Origin: Dehalococcoidales bacterium
Lineage (GTDB): Bacteria > Chloroflexota > Dehalococcoidia > Dehalococcoidales > UBA3254
DNA: 64,000 bases
Reading direction: 5' to 3'
Assembly (NCBI GenBank): GCA_016926695.1
Contig: JAFGOB010000039.1
Location: 41,558-105,557 of the forward strand
Below are positions 26,273-35,608 of this stretch, in pieces. Position 1 is the first letter of the stretch, and every line of letters begins with the position of its first letter. The notes beneath the pieces were generated by a model, which saw nothing but the letters and a program-made list of their open reading frames with translations, had not been told where the DNA came from and ran no database searches. The translations under genes were made by a program, and so were the position numbers.

Positions 26273-27164
26273 CCTGATCCTTCTTATTCTGGCCATAGCA
26301 GCACTGGTCTCCCTTTTTTCGATCTGGTTTTATCCCTCCAGCCAGGACTTCATGTTCTCAAATAGTACCTGGAATGGAATCCGGGATTTTTCCCGCCGGT
26401 TTAACGTAGAGCAGCTTTCTTCTCTGAAAAATCTCCCCTCTGCCTCGGAATCGGAAAAGGATGTATTGATAATAATACCCAATCTGGAGTACAATACCGC
26501 CGATCTGTTGCTTATCAAACAATACGTTGAGCAGGGAGGTAATCTGCTGCTTATGGATGATTTCGGATACGGTAATGACGTCCTGGCTGTACTGGGCAGC
26601 CGGGCGCGTTTCGACAACAGTGTCCTGCTTGATCCGCTTTTCTGCTATAAAAGCCAGTACCTTCCTTTCGCTGTCGACTTTTCCCCGGAGCTAAGGGAAG
26701 AGGGGGTCAGTGTGGTCGGCCTTAACCATGCTACCGTCCTGCATCTTGAAGATGAATCAGAAGCGCTGGCATGGTCATCGGGAACCGGCTATCTGGATGC
26801 CAACAATAACGGTCAATTTGAAGACGATGAACCCTCCGGGCCTTTTGCCATAGCCGCCAGGTTCGGGGCAGGAAAAGGAAGCATTACACTGGTCTCGGAT
26901 CCCAGCCTGATCATCAACGCCATGTCGGGACAGGAGGACAATACGGCCTTTATCAGCAGGCTTATCTCGGCTGACGGGCAGGCAGTAAGGGTCATACTTG
27001 ACCACTCACACCTGGAGAAATCAACCCTTGACGTTTCCCGTGATAAACTGGATTCCTTCCGGCAGTCGCTTTCCAGCCCTTATATATTACTGGGTCTTTC
27101 AGCGGCGGTTTTTGTTCTGGTAATTGCTTATACACTCAGAAAGGGGGAAATACTTGGCAAATAA
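26259..27164 (+). CDS. DUF4350-like membrane protein, 301 aa
   Basis: N-terminal helix (about 4-22), an extracytoplasmic domain with LIIIPNLEYNTADLLLIKQYVEQGGNLLLMDDFGYGNDVL and FGAGKGSITLVSDPSLIIN, which is the GATase-like fold of DUF4350, and a C-terminal helix (about 273-292) followed by a basic tail. ATG 26259 has AAGGAAG upstream; a longer upstream frame overlaps the previous gene and lacks a ribosome site. DUF4350 proteins are regular members of MoxR/DUF58 operons; their biochemical role is unknown. Confidence 0.78.
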   Translation: MKTPSLILLILAIAALVSLFSIWFYPSSQDFMFSNSTWNGIRDFSRRFNVEQLSSLKNLPSASESEKDVLIIIPNLEYNTADLLLIKQYVEQGGNLLLMDDFGYGNDVLAVLGSRARFDNSVLLDPLFCYKSQYLPFAVDFSPELREEGVSVVGLNHATVLHLEDESEALAWSSGTGYLDANNNGQFEDDEPSGPFAIAARFGAGKGSITLVSDPSLIINAMSGQEDNTAFISRLISADGQAVRVILDHSHLEKSTLDVSRDKLDSFRQSLSSPYILLGLSAAVFVLVIAYTLRKGEILGK

Positions 27165-28116
27165 CAGCGACTCTATCGATACCACAAAGGCATCTACCTT
27201 GCGCGGCAAAATATTGAGCGAAATCTCAAAGGCGGTCATCGGCAAAGACAACATCAAAGAAGCCCTGCTGGTGGCCCTTATAGCCGGAGGTCATATCCTG
27301 ATCGAAGGGCTGCCCGGAACGGCCAAGACTACGCTGTCCAAAAGTTTTGCGGAAGTAATCGGAGGCAGCTTTAAAAGAATCCAGTTTACCCCGGATATGA
27401 TGCCGGCTGATATAACCGGTTTCTATATGTACTCAACGGACGGCAGCGCCACATTCGTCGACGGCCCGGTTTTTGCCAACGTCGTCCTGGCGGATGAACT
27501 CAACCGCACCACGCCCCGTACCCAGTCCGCCATGATCGAGGCCATGCAGGAACACCAGGTAACCGTTGAAAAAAAGACCTTTCAACTGCCCCGGCCCTTC
27601 ATGGTTATTGCCACACAGGTCTTATCGGGAGAAGAGGGCACGTATTCACTGACCAACGTACAGATCGACCGCTTTATGCTGCGCGTCTGGAGCCCCTATC
27701 TGACCCATGATGAAGAAAAAGAGGTTATCAGCAATATCGACCGTATAGATACCCCCGAGATAAGAGTGGCGGCTACTCTGGAGGAAATCAACGAGATACA
27801 GTATATGGCACGGCAGGTCTATGTTTCCCCGGATATTTCCGAATATATCATTTCCCTGATCGGTAGTCTGAGAAGTGATCCGGATGTACTCAGCGGCCCC
27901 AGCACCCGCAGCGGCATCGCCCTGTACAAATGCGCCAGGGTGATGGCACTCTTTGACAACCGCGATTATGTTATTCCGGATGATATCAAGCATCTGGCCT
28001 CCCAGGCCATCGAACACCGCTTGCGTGTCAAGGTGGAGGCGGAGATGGACGACATCACGCCTGCCATGATTCTACAGAGAACGCTTGAAAAGGTACCGGT
28101 GCCTAAACTGGAATAG
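27154..28116 (+). CDS. MoxR-family AAA+ ATPase, 320 aa
   Basis: Walker A IEGLPGTAKTT (about residues 50-60), Walker B VVLADELNRTTP, sensor and arginine-finger region (TQSAMIEAMQE, QVLSGEEGTYSL, DRFMLRV) and the MoxR lid domain. MoxR ATPases act as chaperones that load or activate partner proteins, usually a VWA or DUF58 protein encoded next door. The TTG at 27154 with AAGGGGGAA upstream is chosen; it overlaps the DUF4350 gene by 11 bases. The DUF58 gene follows after 18 bases. Confidence 0.93.
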   Translation: MANNSDSIDTTKASTLRGKILSEISKAVIGKDNIKEALLVALIAGGHILIEGLPGTAKTTLSKSFAEVIGGSFKRIQFTPDMMPADITGFYMYSTDGSATFVDGPVFANVVLADELNRTTPRTQSAMIEAMQEHQVTVEKKTFQLPRPFMVIATQVLSGEEGTYSLTNVQIDRFMLRVWSPYLTHDEEKEVISNIDRIDTPEIRVAATLEEINEIQYMARQVYVSPDISEYIISLIGSLRSDPDVLSGPSTRSGIALYKCARVMALFDNRDYVIPDDIKHLASQAIEHRLRVKVEAEMDDITPAMILQRTLEKVPVPKLE

Positions 28117-28134
28117 GGGGACTGGTGGGACAGA

Positions 28135-29688
28135 TTGGTCAAATATAACAAAAGATCTCTTCTGATTTTAGCTATAAGGTTATATACAGCAGGCACGTTG
28201 ATAGCGGCAGCGGTACTGTCTCCCGGGCCTCTGGCCGTAATTCCGGCGGTGTTGCTGGCCTGGCGCCTTTTTCTATGGCTAAGACCCGTTTCCGCCGCCG
28301 TGTCGCTTTTCACCAATCTCTTTCTTTTCCTGGCCGTAGCAGCGCTGTTTTCAGAGATTTTACCCCCTTACCTGGCCGTATTACTCCCCCTCCCCCTGCT
28401 GCTGACGATTCATGACGGTCTCTTAAAATCAGCCCCTAAAATTACATTCCGGTTCAGCGGCAGCGGCGTTAGACTTACTCCCCTGGCCCTTTCGGCAGGA
28501 GGGGCTGTCCTGGGTTCGCTAATTATATCGGCTATTCTTGGAAATACCGTTCTGACCATCGCCGCGGATATCCTTATATTATTCCTGCTGGTGTTATTAT
28601 TCCTGACCTGGCTGGATTTCCCGGAGAAAGCGGTGGAATGCAAAACCCAGCAAGTGCGTATATTGGCAGGCAGGAAGGAGATTATCAAGATAAAGATGTC
28701 CCCCCGGGGACGGAGAGGCGGGCGGCTCTTTATCAGTACCTCACAGGAATGGGTAAAGGTCCTGACACCCGTTTTACCGCTGCAACATCCTGAAATCACT
28801 CTTGAAATAGCGCTTACTCCCGGTCTTTCCGGTCCGGCCGGCGTAAAGCTCGAAGTCTACGCTATTGACAGCCTGGGACTGCTCCAGGCCCGTTTCCAGC
28901 TTGAACCTGTTGAGGTGCTGGTTATACCCCGGGCCAGGTATGCCCGCTGGCTGGTCCAGAAATATCTCAGCGGAACCGGCAGCGGCAGCCTGCCTGTCAT
29001 CTCCATATTTTCGCCCGCCGGAGGCAATCGCGGCCTCAGGCAGGGCATAGAATATTACGGCAGCCGCCTTTATCAGCCGGGAGACAGTCTTAAAAACATC
29101 GACTGGAAGCACTCCTGCAAATACAATGAGCTTATCACCATGGAGTTCAGCGAGTTCCAGGGGAAACCAGCCATACTGCTGGTGAATCTAGTCGCCGGTA
29201 ACACCGACGAAGCCGACAGACTGGCCTATAATATAATTGTCGCCGCGCTCTCACTGGGACGTGAAAACATCCCGGCGGCGATGGCGGTATATAACCGGGA
29301 TAGAGTAGTATATGTCACCGGTACGCTCAGCTCTCAGCAACTGCTTATGCATTCTATGCGGATAGTCAAAGACATCGTTATTCTTCCCTTCCCGACCAGA
29401 TACCTGGAGACGGCCAATATCCTCAGGCTTCAGGCCAATATCAGGCGGATTGAGCAAATTGACGGCGCTCCCGCATCAGTCCTGAAACATCTCCTCCAGG
29501 CTGAATACTCCAATCTCAAACAGGTCGCACTGCGCAATCCCTGTTCACAGGCACTCAACAGTGTAATGTCAAAAACAGATGAGCCTTCCAGCATCGTGGT
29601 CATTTCACACGTTAACCATGATGCCGAGGCTTTAGCTTTTCATGACTACCGTTTTTCACGCCGGGGCGATGCCATAATATATATATAG
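28135..29688 (+). CDS. DUF58 (VWA-like) membrane protein, 517 aa
   Basis: Several N-terminal hydrophobic helices (about residues 10-30, 32-50, 56-90, 115-165) and a cytoplasmic part containing YYGSRLYQPGDSLKNIDWKHS, the hallmark of DUF58, followed by a VWA-like segment (PAILLVNLVAGNTDEADRLAYNIIV). Members are usual MoxR clients. Longer than the minimal DUF58 protein because of the extra helices. TTG start at 28135 with GGTGGG upstream. It ends the operon. Confidence 0.87.
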   Translation: MVKYNKRSLLILAIRLYTAGTLIAAAVLSPGPLAVIPAVLLAWRLFLWLRPVSAAVSLFTNLFLFLAVAALFSEILPPYLAVLLPLPLLLTIHDGLLKSAPKITFRFSGSGVRLTPLALSAGGAVLGSLIISAILGNTVLTIAADILILFLLVLLFLTWLDFPEKAVECKTQQVRILAGRKEIIKIKMSPRGRRGGRLFISTSQEWVKVLTPVLPLQHPEITLEIALTPGLSGPAGVKLEVYAIDSLGLLQARFQLEPVEVLVIPRARYARWLVQKYLSGTGSGSLPVISIFSPAGGNRGLRQGIEYYGSRLYQPGDSLKNIDWKHSCKYNELITMEFSEFQGKPAILLVNLVAGNTDEADRLAYNIIVAALSLGRENIPAAMAVYNRDRVVYVTGTLSSQQLLMHSMRIVKDIVILPFPTRYLETANILRLQANIRRIEQIDGAPASVLKHLLQAEYSNLKQVALRNPCSQALNSVMSKTDEPSSIVVISHVNHDAEALAFHDYRFSRRGDAIIYI

Positions 29689-29753
29689 TCTCTCCGTGAT
29701 TTCCATTGAGATGGCGGAAAACATCGGTCCACAAAACAAAGGGAGTGCTTGAT

Positions 29754-32330
29754 ATGTCCGAGGAGAAGTCGTTTATCAAAGGACTGGGGTTCTGCGGCAA
29801 TGAGCCGCTGGCGGGCTCGAATGCGGCGGTTGTTGATACCGCCGGCGGTCGTATCGTCAGGATCAGGCCGCTGCATTTCGACTGGAAATACCGGCAGGAA
29901 GAGTTCAGGCCGTGGAGGATCAGCGCCCGGGGCAAGATTTTTGATTCCGCTATGAAGACCCTGCTTCCCCCCTTTAGCCTGGCCTATAAAAAGAGGGTAT
30001 ATTCCCCCAACCGTATTAAGTACCCTCTGGTAAGGATCGACTGGGACCCCGCCGGAGAAAGGAATACCGGGAACCGGGGTAAAAGCCGCTATAAAAGGAT
30101 ATCCTGGGATGAGGCCGCCTCTCTTATTGCCTCCGAGCTCACCAGGATAAAGGATCGTTACGGACCCTGCGCCGTTCTTTCCATGGCAGGCGTTCATGGA
30201 GAAACCAAGGCCCTGCATTACGCCCACGGGACACACTCGCGGCTCCTGCGGCTCTTTCTGGGAGACTACACCCGTTCGGCAGGAGGTGGACCGGATAGCT
30301 GGGAAGGCTGGTTCTGGGGCGCCGAACATGTCTGGGGTATGACGGAAAACGTGGGTGAAATGGCGCCTTTGGCTAACTGCGTCAGGGATATCGCCGAAAA
30401 TACGCAGATGATACTTTTCTGGGGGTGCGATCCCGAGACCACTCCCCTGGCCTGGGACGGCCAGCAGGCCAGCCGCATCTGCTACTGGTGGAGCGATCTC
30501 GGCATAAAGTCCGTCTATATCTGCCCGGACCTCAACTACGGGGCTGCCGTTCATGCCGATAAATGGATACCGGTCTATCCCAACACCGATGCGTCCCTGC
30601 ATCTGGCCGTATCCTGGGTTTGGATCACTGAAAACAGCTTTGACCGCCAATACGTTGAGACCCATACCAGCGGGTTCGAGCACTACCGGCGCTATGTACT
30701 GGGAGAAGAGGACGGCATAGCCAAAACCCCCGCCTGGGCCTCGCCCCTCTGCGGCGTACCGGAATGGACAATCAAGGCCCTGGCCAGGAACTGGGCCTCG
30801 ATGAATACCTCTATCGCCCACGGCAACGGAGGATCCTATATTCGCGGACCCTATGCTCACGAGCCCGCCAGGCTGGAGGTGCTAAACCTGGCCATGCAGG
30901 CCGTCGGTAAACCCGGAAGACACCAGGTCAAGATGATTGAATGGAACCACAAGGGCAATCCTTCGGCCACCAGTCCCCTGCCCCGGCCCGCGCTCGTACC
31001 GGACATCAAGGGGGCGGTGCGGGACGGTGACCATGCTCCTGTTTCCCAAATGCTGCCTCCCTCCCTTTTTGCCGAAGGAATACTTGGGAAAGGGACTCTT
31101 ACCTGGTATTTTTCAGCCTATCCCTGGGCCCCTGTTTCGGAGCAGTTTAAACAATATACCTACCCGGCCGGAGGATGTTCCCGGGTACACATGGTCTGGT
31201 CCGATTCCCCCTGCTGGCTGGGCTGCGCGGGCGAAGGCCGGCGCAATATCCAGGCCATCCGCAGCCCTGAAATAGAATGCGTCATCACCCAGCACCCCTG
31301 GATGGAGAACGGATGTCTTTATTCGGACATTATATTGCCCGTCAATACCAAGCTTGAGGAAGAAGACCTGGGCAGCGATATTCAGAACGGGCAATATTGC
31401 CTTATTTTCAAGGAAGAGAAATGTATAGAGGCCATCGGAGAATCGAAAAGCGACTATGAAGCAGTAGCCGAAGTGGCCAAAAAGCTGGGGCTCTATGAAC
31501 AGTTTACGGGTGGAAAGAGCGATCAGGAGTTGATCAGGGATGGATTCGAAGGCTCGGGAGTGCAAGAGTTGATCGGATGGGAGGAGTTCTGCCGGCGCGG
31601 CTATTATGTGGTACCCACGGCTTCCGACTGGGAAGAGGAGCTGCCGGGGATGAAGGCCTTCGAACAAAATCCTCAGGCCCACCCCCTGTCAACTCCTTCC
31701 GGCAAGATCGAATTCTACTCTTCTTCAATAGCGGATCATTTCCCGGCGGATAACGAAAGAGCGCCCGTGCCGCAATGGATAGCATACGGCGAGTCCCAGC
31801 AGGAGAGCCGCCTGCACTCAAGGTCGGCACGGTACCCGCTGCTGCTGGTCTCCAACCACGGAAAATGGAGGGTACACGCCGAGCACGACGATATCCCCTG
31901 GACCAGGGAAATCCCCATGTGCAAGGTACGGGGAGCAGACGGCTACCTTTATGAACCGGTCTGGATCAATCCCCGGGATGCGGCTGAAAGAAATATCCGG
32001 GACGGGGATGTGGTACGCATCTTTAATCACAGGGGAGCGGTACTGGGAGGAGCGCGGGTGACGCAGAGAATCATGACCGGAGCGGTGTCCCAGGACCACG
32101 GGTCCAGGCATGACCCTTTGCCCGGCGGGCTGGATAGAGGAGGTTCAAATAATCTGCTTTCTCCGCACGGTCTGGTCTCCCGGAACTGCCTGGGAGTGGT
32201 AACCAGCGGATTCCTGGTTGAGATCGAAAAGGTGGAAATATCCGAACTGAATAAACGTTACCCTGGGAACTTCCACAGGCCTTACGACCAGGCCTGCGGC
32301 ATGGTGTTCGAAGACTGGATTGAATCCTGA
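29754..32330 (+). CDS. Molybdopterin oxidoreductase, pyrogallol-phloroglucinol transhydroxylase large-subunit-like, 858 aa
   Basis: The protein belongs to the DMSO-reductase family (RISWDEAASLIASEL, WGCDPETTP) but lacks the N-terminal 4Fe-4S cysteines. It shares with transhydroxylase (875-aa large subunit, recalled) WRISARGKIF near the N-terminus, IKYPLVRIDWDPAGERN, GPDSWEGWFWGAEHVWG and late motifs such as TPSGKIEF. In that enzyme the Ser of PDSWEGW ligates Mo; here it is Ser182, with a His near 148 matching a catalytic His. The family moves hydroxyl groups between polyphenols or performs similar non-redox or redox chemistry. ATG 29754 follows GGGAG. No small ferredoxin-like subunit gene is adjacent. 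No Tat signal, so cytoplasmic. Confidence 0.82.
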   Translation: MSEEKSFIKGLGFCGNEPLAGSNAAVVDTAGGRIVRIRPLHFDWKYRQEEFRPWRISARGKIFDSAMKTLLPPFSLAYKKRVYSPNRIKYPLVRIDWDPAGERNTGNRGKSRYKRISWDEAASLIASELTRIKDRYGPCAVLSMAGVHGETKALHYAHGTHSRLLRLFLGDYTRSAGGGPDSWEGWFWGAEHVWGMTENVGEMAPLANCVRDIAENTQMILFWGCDPETTPLAWDGQQASRICYWWSDLGIKSVYICPDLNYGAAVHADKWIPVYPNTDASLHLAVSWVWITENSFDRQYVETHTSGFEHYRRYVLGEEDGIAKTPAWASPLCGVPEWTIKALARNWASMNTSIAHGNGGSYIRGPYAHEPARLEVLNLAMQAVGKPGRHQVKMIEWNHKGNPSATSPLPRPALVPDIKGAVRDGDHAPVSQMLPPSLFAEGILGKGTLTWYFSAYPWAPVSEQFKQYTYPAGGCSRVHMVWSDSPCWLGCAGEGRRNIQAIRSPEIECVITQHPWMENGCLYSDIILPVNTKLEEEDLGSDIQNGQYCLIFKEEKCIEAIGESKSDYEAVAEVAKKLGLYEQFTGGKSDQELIRDGFEGSGVQELIGWEEFCRRGYYVVPTASDWEEELPGMKAFEQNPQAHPLSTPSGKIEFYSSSIADHFPADNERAPVPQWIAYGESQQESRLHSRSARYPLLLVSNHGKWRVHAEHDDIPWTREIPMCKVRGADGYLYEPVWINPRDAAERNIRDGDVVRIFNHRGAVLGGARVTQRIMTGAVSQDHGSRHDPLPGGLDRGGSNNLLSPHGLVSRNCLGVVTSGFLVEIEKVEISELNKRYPGNFHRPYDQACGMVFEDWIES

Positions 32331-32488
32331 ATTGCTGAATACAAGACAGCCGTCAGCTACGGGCTGCTTTTATCCATAATCCGTATGAGTTATTACCGGT
32401 GTACAGTCCGCATATTGTATACTGATGTAAAGGTATTATCACTGGACTTGTACTGACTGGTCCTGACACAGGGTGCAGTACTAGCCTG

Positions 32489-33766
32489 ATGATATGCCCC
32501 TTGCATATGTTTTTAGCACTGGCAATATTTATTCCGGCCATCGCACTGGTAATGATACGGCCCAGGCCCCTGAACGAGGCGACAGCCTCCGCCCTGGGTG
32601 CGGCTGTCATGATACTGACAGCGGTAGTCTCACCTGACCAGGCCTGGGATGTACTTAAGGAGAATGCCGGTATCCTGCTTTTTTTCCTGGGGCTGATGGT
32701 GATCAGCATCATCGCCGATCAGGCCGGTTTTTTCGAATGGTGCGCCTTTAAGTCCGTCCGGCTGGCAAAAGGCAGCAGCAAGGCCCTCCTTGGATTGATC
32801 TTCGGGCTAGGCTCGGTTTTAACGGCCTTTTTCTCCAATGACGCCACGGCCCTGGTTCTGACTCCCATTGTTTTCGTCATAGTTACACGCCTCAAACTTA
32901 ATCCCCTGCCATTCGTATTTGCCTGTGCCTTCATTGCCAACGCCGCATCGATGCTGCTGCCCGTATCCAATCCCGTCAACCTCCTGGCAGTGGAACGTTT
33001 TCATCTCACGCTGGGTGAATTTCTGAAACATCTCCTGATACCCGGTATACTGATTATCTCCCTTAACTTCGGGATATTCATGATAATCTTCCGCAGAGTG
33101 CTTTCACCTTTTCAATGCGACAACGCTCCGGACAATCCGGTTAAAATAGACAGGTATTTCCTGGCTGTGACCGCCGGACTGGTAATTATAGCCGCCGGTT
33201 ATATCATCGTTTCGGTCTACGGACTGCCGCTTTCCTATCCGGCAGCCGGAGGAGCCGTCCTTCTGCTGGTTTGCTCCCTTCTTTTCAGGCGGCTCAATAT
33301 CAAAAAGGTCGCTTCCGGCATCTCCTGGAGCGTCTTTCTCTTCATCTTTGCCCTGGCGGTAATGGTCAGGGGTCTGGAAAATGCCGGGGTTACTCAGTTC
33401 CTGGCGGACAAACTGGCTGAGATGTCCTCCAGCGGTCAGCTTCAGGCCCTTCTTTCCGTCACCTTCGGCACTGCCCTCGGTTCCAACCTGATTAACAACT
33501 GGTCTATGATGATGGTCTCCGTCTCCAGCCTTTCTGCACAGGGAACAGGACTCGATAGTATTCTGGTGTACGGGGCAATTATGGGAGCGGACCTCGGCCC
33601 CAATATAGCCATACTGGGTTCACTTTCATCCATACTCTGGCTCTCACTGCTCAAAAAGCGGGGATTGGATATACATCCGCTTCAGTTTATCAAACTCGGC
33701 CTGATAGTCACCCCGGCGGTAATGGTTATAGGTGTGCTGGCCCTCTATCTCTGCGCCGGATGGTAA
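32489..33766 (+). CDS. ArsB/NhaD (ion transporter superfamily) membrane carrier, 425 aa
   Basis: About 11-12 hydrophobic helices. FSNDATALVLTPIVFVIVTRL and ANAASMLLPVSNPVNLLAVE are the paired signature loops of the ArsB/NhaD/CitM ion-transporter superfamily, repeated late in the protein as SNLINNWSMMMVS and GADLGPNIAILGSLSSILW. Arsenite export, Na+/H+ exchange or an organic anion are possible; no arsR or arsC lies nearby, so arsenic is not favoured by context. It follows the transhydroxylase-like gene on the same strand after 158 bases, and could move its phenolic or acidic substrate (inference). No clear ribosome site; an ATG at 32507 is an alternative start. Confidence 0.82.
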   Translation: MICPLHMFLALAIFIPAIALVMIRPRPLNEATASALGAAVMILTAVVSPDQAWDVLKENAGILLFFLGLMVISIIADQAGFFEWCAFKSVRLAKGSSKALLGLIFGLGSVLTAFFSNDATALVLTPIVFVIVTRLKLNPLPFVFACAFIANAASMLLPVSNPVNLLAVERFHLTLGEFLKHLLIPGILIISLNFGIFMIIFRRVLSPFQCDNAPDNPVKIDRYFLAVTAGLVIIAAGYIIVSVYGLPLSYPAAGGAVLLLVCSLLFRRLNIKKVASGISWSVFLFIFALAVMVRGLENAGVTQFLADKLAEMSSSGQLQALLSVTFGTALGSNLINNWSMMMVSVSSLSAQGTGLDSILVYGAIMGADLGPNIAILGSLSSILWLSLLKKRGLDIHPLQFIKLGLIVTPAVMVIGVLALYLCAGW

Positions 33767-34110
33767 AAATCAGGACCGTTTTTGCTCCAATCAGACAATC
33801 ATCACCCGGATTTTCTGTAATACTACTTAATGGCGTTACTGAAAAATGAATAATCCTAGGCGGATTGGGCCACGTTTCCCGTCACTGGCAGCCATGGTTC
33901 CGGCGTTCAGAGAGCCACCCGTCCGGCTAATAGCGTTACTTCAATAGCCCCCTTTTTCAAACGGATAATGTACTGACTAAGGTTGTCTAAATGTCACGTT
34001 TATTAGATGCCCCACCCTGAAGTAGGGTGCCGGTTTCCCAACCGGCCCGCCCTGAACCCTGAGTATATCTCATAACCCTGTATATACTCTATCTGATGAA
34101 GCAACATATA
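33767..34110. other. Intergenic region right of the carrier gene
   Basis: About 340 bases with no credible gene. GCGTTACT occurs twice (near 33834 and 33935), with no other structure seen. The palindromic repeat copy begins at its right end. Confidence 0.4.
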
Positions 34111-34264
34111 AACGCAAAAATAGTTGAACAACATAACATGAAGCATAAAATTTGCTGTCATGCTGGAAAACCCCGATATACCTTGATCCCTATCGGGGGC
34201 CGGCAACCTGCGGTTGCCGCAGCATCCTCAGCGGTGGTGAGATCTTGATCTTTATACCTTTTTG
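34111..34264 (+). repeat. Palindromic interspersed repeat, copy 1
   Basis: Nearly identical in its core to 38340-38490. Both contain CCCCGATA/TATCGGGG and GGCAACC/GGTTGCC hairpins, begin with ACGCAAAAATA and end near TACCTTTT. Non-coding. It lies just beyond the 3' end of cas6 and marks the left border of the CRISPR/toxin/asd island. Confidence 0.75.
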
Positions 34265-34301
34265 TACCAGAGTCAATATTAATAAGCGCACGACAACTCT
34301 A

Positions 34302-35123
34302 CTATGAAATCCGGATGGTCTGGCCCATTCCCTGGGTGGTCTTCATCCCAGTCCCGCAGAAAAAAGAGTAATTCACCAGCGCATTCACCATCCTTAATAA
34401 GAAAGATTCATCTTCATCCGCTTTCCAGCGGACTTTTCCAATCCAGCCTCTCTGGTAGTATTGTTTGAAATCGGCGCTTCCGATCCTCAGATTATTCCGT
34501 TCCATCTTGATATGATCGTGAACATATTTCATCAGAGGTTCCTGCTGCATGGGCAGTTCCGAGAAAGCGTTCCATTTACGCAAGTAGCCTTCAATGCTTC
34601 TTCCTGGCTCGGGTAAGGCATTGTCTTTATTGGCTGTCCGGAATCCGGTTGGAGAAATAAAACGTAAAATAAAGTCCGGGATGGGCCTTGACATAGTCAG
34701 CAGGGAGGCATAGGCGGTCAGATTGTTCCATCTGCTTTCTTCGACTTGAACAGTCATGGGTACTTATCCCAGGATTAACGGTTCCCTCCCCAGCGCATGA
34801 TCCGGATCGAAAGCAGCCTGTAACGCACTGATCAAGCGTGAAGACAGGGCCGTAATGCGTATACGGCAGGAACGGCCTTTCTCTAAAACCATGAGACCTT
34901 TTTCGTAATGAATATTCCCCAGCAGGGATGAAACGGTCCAGGGTTTTTCAACCGAGCCAACTGCTGAAGGCGTGTCATGCAGCTCCGCGGAGAGTCCGGG
35001 ATTAACCAGTTCCAGTCTCCGCAGCAAAGAAGCATGGAGCAGACGCCCGGGTGTAGTCTTGAAGGTCTGGCTGTATTCCGCCTTTACGGTCAGTAGGAAT
35101 TCACCGAGTTCCGCATCTGACAT
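34302..35123 (-). pseudogene. cas6: cas6 CRISPR endoribonuclease, interrupted by TAA at codon 120
   Basis: Codons 1-119 contain TTPGRLLHASLLRRLE and PWTVSSLLGN, the N-terminal half of Cas6; the same frame continues after a TAA at 34766-34764 with NNLTAYASLLTM and ends FFCGTGMKTTQGMGQTIRI, the glycine-rich C-terminal loop of Cas6. Together they give a normal-length (~273 aa) protein. The stop is TAA, so selenocysteine is not an explanation; one base change (for example AAA to TAA) is enough. A restart at the ATG at 34757 is possible but has no good ribosome site. Cas6 would cut pre-crRNA of the array immediately upstream, which begins 8 bases from its start. Confidence 0.72.
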
Positions 35124-35131
35124 TCAATACT

Positions 35132-35316
35132 CCTCTAATCCCGTTTCCAGGATGCACCCATTGTTACCCTCGGCATGGTTTTCCGACGAAGAGACATCCG
35201 GAGAAGTGTTTCAATCCCGTTTCCAGGATGTACCCATTGTTACCGGCGCCCCCCGGCGACAACTGCGGCGGCTACTACAGGTTTCAATCCCGTTTCCAGG
35301 ATGTACCCATTGTTAC
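35132..35316 (-). CRISPR. Short CRISPR array: three 36-bp repeats, two spacers
   Basis: Repeats at 35132-35167 (degenerate), 35208-35243 and 35281-35316 (identical). Spacers are 40 bp (35168-35207) and 37 bp (35244-35280). Read on the minus strand the repeat ends in ATTGAAAC, the usual 8-base 5' handle of type I and III crRNAs. The degenerate copy has lost the bases that would form its ATTGAAAC end, as expected for the leader-distal repeat. Direction and leader therefore both point right to left. Confidence 0.9.
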
Positions 35317-35402
35317 GCAAAAGTCTCCAGGCTTGATATAAGACCGGGCTACGATCAAATTATATTACGGGCACCGTTTTCAGCCCCATCGTGTCAGTTC
35401 AG

Positions 35403-35431
35403 ATTATAGTATCATGTTTCTCAAATATCAA
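35403..35431 (-). promoter_or_regulatory. CRISPR leader promoter
   Basis: Minus strand TTGATA (35431-35426), 17-base spacer, TATAAT (35408-35403). Transcription would start near 35396, about 80 bases before the first repeat. This agrees with the array orientation deduced from the repeat. Confidence 0.65.
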
Positions 35432-35506
35432 TAGCCGTCCGAATTACTTTGTAATACCTTGACACTGGTGTAAAAGGTCCGTTAATCAATTATCTGATCA
35501 CTGTGG

Positions 35507-35575
35507 CTGTCATGCTGGATACCGACGCCACCTTATCTCACGTTGGGCAGCATCTCAGGATGGGGTGGATCCTTT
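35507..35575. repeat. Diverged copy of the palindromic repeat family
   Basis: Shares TGTCATGCTGGA and GCAGCATCTCAGG with the copies at 34111 and 38340, but lacks their CCCCGATA and GGCAACC hairpins. It lies between cas2 and the CRISPR leader promoter. Confidence 0.4.
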
Positions 35576-35608
35576 GCACCCTGGTTATAACTTTAAAGTG
35601 CCAGTCCA

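Noticed and set aside
34302..34757. C-terminal Cas6 fragment as an independent gene
   Set aside because: Its translation matches only the second half of Cas6 and the same frame continues upstream; no ribosome site for a restart.
34757..35123. Selenocysteine as explanation of the stop in cas6
   Set aside because: The codon is TAA, not TGA.
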